In this document: positions 55,500-61,968 of the stretch, one piece after another
How the letters are laid out: every line of letters starts with the position of its first letter
Numbering within the stretch: position 1 is the first letter of the stretch
Source: Hyphomicrobiales bacterium
GTDB taxonomy: Bacteria > Pseudomonadota > Alphaproteobacteria > Rhizobiales > Xanthobacteraceae
NCBI GenBank assembly: GCA_009377755.1
Contig: WHTM01000030.1
Span: 1 to 61,968 of the forward strand
Length of the DNA: 61,968 nucleotides
Direction of reading: 5' to 3'
Made by a program: the position numbers and the translations under genes
Notes under the pieces: model-generated
Told to the model about the DNA's origin: nothing
The model's input: the letters and a program-made list of their open reading frames with translations, nothing else
The model's database searches: none

Positions 55500-56600
55500 T
55501 CAGGAGCCTGTGCCGGTCGTTTCGTTCTCGCGCCGGAATTGCTTGTGCTTGCCGACGAGGTTGCGTGCCGGAATGCGAATCCGCTTTTCCCGATCGGTGA
55601 CGGCGTAGCCGATGCGCTGGGCGGTCCTGCCGTGGCGCGTGAGGATCGACAGCGTCAGGTCGGCGTCGGCCGGGCGGACCACGTAGCAGAAGCCTGTCCC
55701 CATGTTGAAGACCTCGAACATTTCGCTGTCGTCGACGCGAGCGTGCCGCTGCACGAGAGGGAAGATCGGATGCGGCTCGATCGGATTGTCGATCACGAAG
55801 CCGACGCCGGCCGCCACGCGCACGAGATTCAACAAGCCGTCGCCGGTGATGTTGATCAGCGCCTTGATGCCGCGCACCGTCTGCAGTATCTCCAGCGCCT
55901 CGGGGACATAGATGTGCGTCGGACGCAGCAGCTCCTCGCCGAGCGTGCCGTCGAGTTCGGCGAACGTGTGGCCGATTGGAAAGCGGTGGTCATGGAAGAA
56001 CGCCTTGCGCGCTAGCGACAGGCCGTTGCTGTGGACTCCGTTGCTGCGCACCCCGATGATGATGTCGCCATCCGCGACGTCGCGGCCGTCGATCACCTTG
56101 TTGAGATCGACGCGGCCAACGGCCATACCGACCAAATCGAAACCCCTGACGACTTCCTTGAGCTGTGCCGTTTCCCCGCCGGAGATCGAGATGCCGGCCA
56201 TCTCAGCGCCCGCGCAGAGGCCGGCTCCGATCGCATCGAGCATGTCGGCATCGGAGCGGTGCACGGCGATGTAGTCGACCAGCGAGAGCGGCTTTGCACC
56301 GACGCAGATCATGTCGTTGACGTTCATGGCGACGCAATCGATCCCGATCGTGTCGTACTTGCCCATCATGTCGGCGATGATGGTCTTCGAGCCGACGCCG
56401 TCCGTGCAAAGGGCAAGGCCGATGCCGCCCAGGTCGATCACGTTCGCGAAATACCCGATCGGCAGCACGACCCGGCCGAGCCCTGCCGCGGGCCAGGTCC
56501 GCTGCACGCGCGCGATGATGTTTGCCAGCCCGGCGTCGGCTTCGGCGGTGTCCACGCCGGCCTGTTGATACGTTTCGCTGCGCTCGTCGGTCAAATCCAT
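55500..56600 (-). CDS. purM: PurM-type AIR synthase
   Basis: PurM (phosphoribosylformylglycinamidine cyclo-ligase) makes aminoimidazole ribotide in purine synthesis. The 366-residue protein has the family blocks LCTDGVGSKTIIADMMGKYDTIGIDCVAMNVNDMICVGAKPLSLVDYIAV, SGGETAQL and IGVRSNGVHSNGLSLAR. The usual motif GGFGGLF is replaced by PIGYFANVIDLGG, and no purN is nearby, so it may be a second or divergent PurM. Reaction is inferred from family. Confidence 0.8.
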   Translation of the reverse strand: MDLTDERSETYQQAGVDTAEADAGLANIIARVQRTWPAAGLGRVVLPIGYFANVIDLGGIGLALCTDGVGSKTIIADMMGKYDTIGIDCVAMNVNDMICVGAKPLSLVDYIAVHRSDADMLDAIGAGLCAGAEMAGISISGGETAQLKEVVRGFDLVGMAVGRVDLNKVIDGRDVADGDIIIGVRSNGVHSNGLSLARKAFFHDHRFPIGHTFAELDGTLGEELLRPTHIYVPEALEILQTVRGIKALINITGDGLLNLVRVAAGVGFVIDNPIEPHPIFPLVQRHARVDDSEMFEVFNMGTGFCYVVRPADADLTLSILTRHGRTAQRIGYAVTDREKRIRIPARNLVGKHKQFRRENETTGTGS

Positions 56601-56699
56601 GTCCCTCAGATGTCATCCCGGCCAGGATGACAGCCTGGATGATGCGAATCGATCAAGCGATTTTGCGGCGGCTCCACGACTTTGTGCGGCGGGTTCGCC

Positions 56700-58460
56700 T
56701 CAATAGCCGACCGCCAGACTTCCGCGCGTGCGCGTGTCGGCGGCACCAACGAGGCCGTCGGGCGTCACCGCGATCGAGTTCGTCGAGGTGAAGGGCGTCG
56801 TCGGTACGACCGCATGTCCGCGCGCTTCCAGCGCCTGGATGCTTGCCGCCGGCAGGCCCGGTTCGGCGAGCACGCGATCCGGCAACCATTGATGATGCAC
56901 GCGCGGATACGATACGGCCCGCGCCACCGACATGCCGTGGTCGATGACGTTGACGATCACCTGCAGCACTGCCGTGATGATGCGGCTGCCGCCGGGAGAG
57001 CCGGTTATCAGCACAGGCTCTCCGCCCTTGAGCACGATCGTCGGAGTCATAGACGATAGCGGCCGCTTGTCTGGCCCGGGCGCATTGGCAGCGAAGCCGA
57101 CCAGCCCGTAAGCATTCGGCGCGAACGGCTTTGCGGCGAAGTCGTCGAGCTCATTGTTAAGGAGTACGCCGGTGCCCTCGGCGACGAGTCCCAATCCATA
57201 GCTGAGGTTAAGCGTATAGGTGTTGGCGACCGCGTTGCCATCGCGGTCGACCACCGAGAAATGCGTGGTATTGTCGCCCTCCGGCGGCGCGGGCTCGCCG
57301 AGGCGGATGGCGGATGACGGCCGCGCCTTGGCGATATCGATTTCGCTGCGGAGCTGCGCCGCATAATCCTTGGAGGTGAGGCCCGCCACGGGAACCTTGA
57401 CGCTGTCGGGATCGCCGAGGAAGACGGCGCGATCCGCATAGGCGCGCTTCATCGCTTCAATCATCAGGTGCAACGCGTCGGCGCTCCCCGGCCCGGCAGT
57501 GCGCAGGTCGAAGCCTTCCAGAATGTTGAGGATTTCGACGAGATGCACGCCGCCCGACGACGGCGGCGGCATCGAGATGATCTCGTAGCCGCGATAGCTG
57601 CCGCGCACTGGGCGCCGAAGTATCGGCATGTAGGACTCCAGGTCGGTGCGCGTCATGCGGCCGCCGGCGCCGCGCACCGCCTCGACGATGCGGTCCGCGA
57701 TCGGACCCACGTAGAAGGCGCGGGGGCCTTCGCGGGCGATCGCCGCGAGCGTTGCCGCGAGATCGGTCTGTATCAGCCGGTCGCCGAGGCCGAGCAGGGC
57801 CCCATCGGGCAAGAAGATCTTGGCGGTCGAGGGCCAGCGTGCCAGCCGTTGGCCCACGCGCGGCAGCGAGTCGGCGGTGTCGTCCTCGACCGGGAAGCCT
57901 TCGCGTGCCATTCGGATAGCCGGCGCGATCAGGTCGGCGAGGCTGAACTTGCCGGAACCGAATTGCTTGTGCGCCAACGTAAGCCCCGCGACAGTGCCAG
58001 GCACACCGACGCCAAGGCCGGTTTCACGCGATTTGCGCGGGTCGGCTTCGCGCTGGGCGTCGAGGAAGACGTCGCGAGTCGTCGCATGCGGCGCGGTCTC
58101 GCGGTAGTCGATCGCCACGGGATCGCTGCCGGGCTGGTGAATGAGCATGAAGCCGCCACCGCCGAGATTGCCGGCCTTCGGATAGGTCACCGCCATGGCG
58201 AAGCCGACCGCCACGGCGGCGTCGATTGCATTACCGCCTTGTTCGAGAATGGTGGCGCCGATCCGCGCCGCCCGGCTCTCCTGCGCCACCACCATGCCGT
58301 GGCGGGCCACGACCGGCTGCACAGCGGGGATGGGCGTTGACGTCGCATAGCGCGGGGCGGGGGTTTCGCTTTGCGCGAAGCAGAGCGATGCGGCGGCCAG
58401 CAGCGCAACGAGGGCAGCGGAAAGCCGAGGCAATTGAATCATTGCAATCGCCAGGCGCAC
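56700..58460 (-). CDS. ggt: Gamma-glutamyltransferase
   Basis: A 586-residue periplasmic enzyme that cleaves and transfers the gamma-glutamyl group of glutathione. It is made as a precursor that cuts itself before a threonine, here in GDNTTHFSVVD. Other signatures are GGGGFMLIHQPG, SMPPPSSGGVHLVEILNILE and SSMTPTIVLKGGEPVLITGSPGGSRI. A signal peptide ends near FA-QS. GTG 58460 is preferred because GGGAGG precedes it; ATG 58442 would shorten the signal peptide by six residues. Confidence 0.93.
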   Translation of the reverse strand: MRLAIAMIQLPRLSAALVALLAAASLCFAQSETPAPRYATSTPIPAVQPVVARHGMVVAQESRAARIGATILEQGGNAIDAAVAVGFAMAVTYPKAGNLGGGGFMLIHQPGSDPVAIDYRETAPHATTRDVFLDAQREADPRKSRETGLGVGVPGTVAGLTLAHKQFGSGKFSLADLIAPAIRMAREGFPVEDDTADSLPRVGQRLARWPSTAKIFLPDGALLGLGDRLIQTDLAATLAAIAREGPRAFYVGPIADRIVEAVRGAGGRMTRTDLESYMPILRRPVRGSYRGYEIISMPPPSSGGVHLVEILNILEGFDLRTAGPGSADALHLMIEAMKRAYADRAVFLGDPDSVKVPVAGLTSKDYAAQLRSEIDIAKARPSSAIRLGEPAPPEGDNTTHFSVVDRDGNAVANTYTLNLSYGLGLVAEGTGVLLNNELDDFAAKPFAPNAYGLVGFAANAPGPDKRPLSSMTPTIVLKGGEPVLITGSPGGSRIITAVLQVIVNVIDHGMSVARAVSYPRVHHQWLPDRVLAEPGLPAASIQALEARGHAVVPTTPFTSTNSIAVTPDGLVGAADTRTRGSLAVGY

Positions 58461-58600
58461 GGACTTTACCTCCCCCATTGCGGGGAAGGTCGGCGAGCGA
58501 AGCGAGCCGGGAGGGGGGCAAACCGCAACGGCGGTAGTTGCCGCTTACCTCCCCTCCTAACCCACCCTCGCAACGGGGGAGGGAACATGTCCGGACTCGT
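58461..58600. repeat. Repeat hairpins upstream of ggt
   Basis: Two related GC-rich stretches, CCTCCCCCATTGCGGGGAAG and CCCACCCTCGCAACGGGGGAGGG, with a GGCGAGCGAAGCGAGCC hairpin between them. The pattern resembles other intergenic repeats of this genome type. Confidence 0.5.
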
Positions 58601-58631
58601 CGCAGAGTTCATGGAATCACCAATACGCTCG

Positions 58632-59336
58632 TCACCGCCCCTGACCGTGATACGCGGTATTCGGCTGCATGTCGGCGGCCGAGGCCACGCGGTTCGACAT
58701 GTTGAAGAAGGCCGTCACTGCGGCGATGTCCCAGATATCGCGGTCGGTGAAGCCGGCCTTGCGCAGGCGCGCGCGGTCCTCTTCTTCGACCGCCCACGGC
58801 TCCGCGGTCAGCTTCGCGGCGAAGTCGAGCATGGCGCGGTGGCGTTTGGAGAGCCGCGCGGCGCGGTAATTCATCACCATCAATTCGCCCAGCGCCGCGT
58901 CGCCGGAGAGCTGCCGCACCGCCGCGCCATGCGCCACCAGACAGTAGTAGCAGCGGTTGTGCGACGATACCGCGACGGCGATCATCTCGCGTTCGAGCTT
59001 GGAGAGCCCCGACGGTGCCAGCATCAGATCGTTGTACATGGCGACGAAAGCTTCGAGCTTGGGCATGTCGAACGCATAGGCCTGGAGCACGTTCGGCACG
59101 AAGCCGAGCTTCTCCTCGCACTTGGCGAAATAGGCAGCCATCGAGAGGTTCAGCTCTGCCGGGGCCAGATTCATGGCGGTTATGATTCGATCATCATCGG
59201 CGGCCGCGGCCGCGGCCGTCATTTTTGCGTCACGCCTGGGTGCCAACGTCGTCTTCGGTGTCCGGGGAGGCACGTTTTCACCGCGTTTTCCGGATTTGCT
59301 GGTTGCGGCCGGCGGCTTGGTGCTGGTTTTTGCCAC
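58632..59336 (-). CDS. AhpD-like peroxidase-related protein
   Basis: The 234-residue protein ends in a carboxymuconolactone decarboxylase/AhpD domain: LGFVPNVLQAYAFDMPKLEAF, then SSHNRCYYCLVAHGAAV, with the redox CxxC and the following histidine. Such proteins reduce peroxides or pass electrons in antioxidant systems. The N-terminal ~55 residues are a Lys/Pro/Ala-rich tail without a fold. GTG 59336 is chosen since GGAGGA lies upstream at good spacing; an ATG nearer the domain (59195 region) is an alternative that would drop the tail. Confidence 0.8.
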   Translation of the reverse strand: MAKTSTKPPAATSKSGKRGENVPPRTPKTTLAPRRDAKMTAAAAAADDDRIITAMNLAPAELNLSMAAYFAKCEEKLGFVPNVLQAYAFDMPKLEAFVAMYNDLMLAPSGLSKLEREMIAVAVSSHNRCYYCLVAHGAAVRQLSGDAALGELMVMNYRAARLSKRHRAMLDFAAKLTAEPWAVEEEDRARLRKAGFTDRDIWDIAAVTAFFNMSNRVASAADMQPNTAYHGQGR

Positions 59337-59506
59337 GGCGCGTCCTCCTGGTTCTGGGCGCATGGAATTCCAGACTACATCGTGCTGGGCGGTGCCGGAA
59401 ACGGCGTTTGCGCGGGATTTTGCTGTCGCGGCCACTCGACGCGGTGAGCGGTTCGTGAACACTGGGTGGCGCACCCAAGGCCGATTCGAATGAACGGGGG
59501 ACCGAC

Positions 59507-61968
59507 ATGCTCGAAAGGCTTCCCGGGGCGGGAGAGGAAAGCAAAGCGCACCGGCTAATTGGTTCGGCGGTGGCATTGCTGGGCGGGACGCGTCCGGACA
59601 TTCCGTCGGATTTTGTCGTGCAGTTGTGGCATTCGGCATCGCCGGAAGACCTGCTGCAATATCCGCGCGAGGCGCTGGCGCGGATCACCGAGGATACCTG
59701 GGCGTTTCTGGCCAGGCGTACGCCGGGCGTTCCGAAAATCCGGTTCGAACCGCTGCGCCGAGAGCCCGGTGCGTCCACGGCCGCCGCCCAGTCGGTGGTG
59801 ACGCTGATCAATGATGATATGCCGTTTCTGTTCGACTCGGTGCTGGCCGAGATCGCCGAACAGGGCCTCGACGTTCAGCTTGCCCTGCACCCGGTCATTA
59901 CCGTCGAGCGCGACGCGGACGGAACATTGGTCCAGTACGCCGCATCGCCGCTGTCGCCGCGGGCGCGGCGCGAGAGCCTGATTCACATTTATGTCGCGGC
60001 GGTCGAAGACGAAAACCGCCGTGCCGGCGTCGTGCAGGCTCTCGCGCTGATGTTGGCCGACGTGCGTACCGCGGTTCTCGCCTGGAAGCCGATGCTGGAC
60101 CGCATCGCGGCAGCGGTCGCCGAGCTCACCGCGAATCCGCCCGACCTGCCACCGGGCGAAATCAGTGAGGCCGTGCAGTTCTTGCAGTGGCTGGCCAACG
60201 ACAACTTCACCTTTTTGGGTATGCGAGATTATGCCTTGGCGGGGCTGGACGGCACCCTGGAGCCAGTCGAGGGCACGGCGCTCGGCCTGCTGGCGGGACC
60301 GGACATGTGGCCGCGGCGAAGCGGCGAGCTTGTCGCGATCACACCTGACAATCGCGGCTTCATTGCCGGCCCGCAGGCGTTGATCGTCACCAAGGCGAAC
60401 GTGCGCTCGCCGGTGCACCGTCGCGTCCATATGGACTACATCGGAGTCAAGCGCTTCGACACGAGCGGTGCCCTTGTCGGCGAGCTGCGCATCATCGGCT
60501 TGTTCACCTCTACGGCCTATACGCGTTCGACACGCTCGATTCCCTATCTGCGCCGCAAGGTCGACGCGGTGCTGCGGCAGGCGGGCTTCGATCCCAAAGG
60601 CCACTCCGGCAAGGCGCTAGTCAACGTGCTGGAGACCTATCCGCGCGACGAGCTGTTCCAGATCGACGAGGAGACGCTCTACCGGTTCGCGGTCGCGATT
60701 CTGCAGCTCGACATCCGGCCTCGTGTGCGCGTGCTGCCGCGGCGCGACATGTTCGGTCGCTTCGCGTCGGTGCTGGTCTATGCGCCGCGCGATCGCTACG
60801 ACAGCCGGACGCGCGCCGGCATCGGCGATTTTCTCGCCGCCAGCTACGGCGGCCACGTCAGCGCCTTCAATCCGTTCTTTCCGGAAGGGCCGCTGGTCCG
60901 CGTCCATTTCATCATCGGAGCCGGTTCGGCGCCGTTGCGGGAGCCAGAGCTTCGTGAGCTCGAGCAGGGCGTGACGGACGTGGTCCGCACCTGGACCGAC
61001 GCGCTGGTCGCGGCCCTGGAAGAGTCATTCGAGCCCGCCAAGGCGCGCGCGCTGATCGCGCGCTACCGTGCGGCGTTCTCGGTCGGCTACCGCGAGGCCT
61101 TTTCGTCCGAGACCGCCGTCGCGGACATTCGCATGATCGAGCGGCTGTCGGAAGCGCGTCCGCTTGGGGTCGACGGGCGCCGCCGCGCCGATACCGATCA
61201 CGGCGTCGGCCTCAAGGTGTGGAGCTACGGCGTCCCGATCCCGCTGTCTAAGCGGGTCCCCGTACTGGAGAACATCGGCTTCCGCGTCGTCGATGAGCGC
61301 ACCTACGAGGTCAGGCCGGCCCCCGAGGGCACGGCGCCGGTGTGGCTGCACGACATGCTGCTGGAAACCGTCGACGTCGATGCCGCGCATGGCGAGGCCA
61401 ACAAATCGCGCGTAGAGACCTGCTTCCTCAACGTCATGCGCGGGCGCGCCGAGAACGACGGATATAACGCGCTGGTGATGGGTGCGGGCGTGGCGTGGCG
61501 GGAGGTGGCGCTGATCCGTGCGATCTCCCGGTTTCTGCGTCAGGTGCGGACTCCGTATTCGCAGGACTACATGTGGACGACGCTGCGCAAGCATCCGGCT
61601 ATTGCCGAGCACATCGTGCGGCTGTTCCATGCGCGCTTCGACCCCACGCTCGATCTGTCTGTCGACGCGCGCCGTGAGCGCGAGCAGGCCGTTCTTGCGG
61701 AGATCGAAGGGGCGCTGCAGGCGGTGGAGAGCCTCGACGAGGACCGCATCATCCGCCGCTTCGTCAACGCGGTGCAGGCGGCGATGCGCACCAGCTTCTA
61801 CCAGGTCGATACCGACGGTCAGCCGAAGGCGGCCATCGCCATCAAGTACGACAGCCGCTGTCTGGAAGACATACCGTTGCCACGCCCGCTATACGAAATC
61901 TTCGTCTATTCGCCGGGCGCTGAAGGCGTGCACCTGCGCTTCGGCAAAGTGGCGCGCGGCGGCATCCG
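59507..61968 (+). CDS. NAD-glutamate dehydrogenase (large type), 3' end outside the window
   Basis: An open frame of 820 codons runs off the right edge. It begins MLERLPGAGEESKAHRLIG and continues with the large NAD-GDH N-terminal sequence: LINDDMPFLFDSVLAEI, WLANDNFTFLGMRDYAL, RVHMDYIGVKRFD, RKVDAVLRQAGFDPKGHSGKALVNVLETYPRDELFQ, and LFHARFDPTLD near the end, where the catalytic domain starts (VARGGI). Family members have about 1,600 residues and deaminate glutamate to 2-oxoglutarate. The start ATG follows GGGGGA. No stop or frameshift is seen. Confidence 0.95.
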   Translation, partial: MLERLPGAGEESKAHRLIGSAVALLGGTRPDIPSDFVVQLWHSASPEDLLQYPREALARITEDTWAFLARRTPGVPKIRFEPLRREPGASTAAAQSVVTLINDDMPFLFDSVLAEIAEQGLDVQLALHPVITVERDADGTLVQYAASPLSPRARRESLIHIYVAAVEDENRRAGVVQALALMLADVRTAVLAWKPMLDRIAAAVAELTANPPDLPPGEISEAVQFLQWLANDNFTFLGMRDYALAGLDGTLEPVEGTALGLLAGPDMWPRRSGELVAITPDNRGFIAGPQALIVTKANVRSPVHRRVHMDYIGVKRFDTSGALVGELRIIGLFTSTAYTRSTRSIPYLRRKVDAVLRQAGFDPKGHSGKALVNVLETYPRDELFQIDEETLYRFAVAILQLDIRPRVRVLPRRDMFGRFASVLVYAPRDRYDSRTRAGIGDFLAASYGGHVSAFNPFFPEGPLVRVHFIIGAGSAPLREPELRELEQGVTDVVRTWTDALVAALEESFEPAKARALIARYRAAFSVGYREAFSSETAVADIRMIERLSEARPLGVDGRRRADTDHGVGLKVWSYGVPIPLSKRVPVLENIGFRVVDERTYEVRPAPEGTAPVWLHDMLLETVDVDAAHGEANKSRVETCFLNVMRGRAENDGYNALVMGAGVAWREVALIRAISRFLRQVRTPYSQDYMWTTLRKHPAIAEHIVRLFHARFDPTLDLSVDARREREQAVLAEIEGALQAVESLDEDRIIRRFVNAVQAAMRTSFYQVDTDGQPKAAIAIKYDSRCLEDIPLPRPLYEIFVYSPGAEGVHLRFGKVARGGI

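Overview
The window is GC-rich alphaproteobacterial chromosome, most probably Hyphomicrobiales (Rhizobiales) of a Bradyrhizobium/Xanthobacteraceae type. This rests on the order mnmE-mnmG-rsmG-parA-parB, then holA-lptE-leuS; on the blocks yggS/L,D-transpeptidase/CenR-like regulator, xth-lolA-ftsK and tandem glnK-amtB; on tricarboxylate (Bug) receptors without transporter genes; and on a large NAD-glutamate dehydrogenase. Two perfect 16-bp parS palindromes (upstream of mnmG and inside rsmG) place the region near the replication origin. The species is inferred from gene order and protein style only.

Layout. 1-9.8 kb is accessory: two VapBC-type toxin-antitoxin pairs, a DUF255 thioredoxin-fold protein, an anchored FkbM-type methyltransferase, a Bug receptor with a truncated aldo/keto reductase behind it, several palindromic repeats, and a broken copy of the 5' end of mnmE 2.3 kb before the intact gene. 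9.8-16.1 kb is the origin-proximal core (tRNA modification, 16S rRNA methylation, chromosome partitioning). 16.1-19.7 kb is a small insert bounded by REP-like hairpins: two secreted proteins sharing an identical 24-nt upstream block, a LuxR-type regulator and a Uma2 protein. 19.7-24.2 kb is holA-lptE-leuS, and leuS carries an in-frame palindromic repeat. 24.2-30.9 kb is a second accessory stretch: XRE antitoxin-like gene, DUF433 fragment, aldo/keto reductase, Bug receptor, MarR regulator, arylsulfotransferase-family protein and a secreted alpha/beta-hydrolase-family protein.

30.9-50.8 kb is mostly conserved: PLP homeostasis, L,D-transpeptidase, CenR-like response regulator, cyclic-nucleotide-binding protein, exonuclease III, LolA, FtsK, an aminotransferase, two glnK-amtB ammonium modules split by a dehydrogenase-cupin pair, TesB, a UbiH-type hydroxylase, a GST, Trm112, a LON-domain protein, CnoX and a YbaK-type deacylase. 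50.8-55.2 kb is a TAXI-type TRAP transporter with two tandem receptor genes and a hairpin before the fused permease. 55.2 kb to the end holds tRNA-Gly(GCC), a PurM-type gene, gamma-glutamyltransferase, an AhpD-like protein and the first 820 codons of NAD-glutamate dehydrogenase, which runs off the right edge.

The most distinctive feature is the load of short palindromic repeats, in at least seven families. They sit between genes, form nested and paired arrangements, and in several places have entered coding sequence (leuS, the 3' ends of rsmG and a DUF433 gene, an aldo/keto reductase relic). The best candidate for something undescribed is the CTAG-bounded ~75-bp palindrome that occurs three times as a doublet with a 13-nt spacer. 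No CRISPR array, rRNA, complete insertion sequence or phage was seen.
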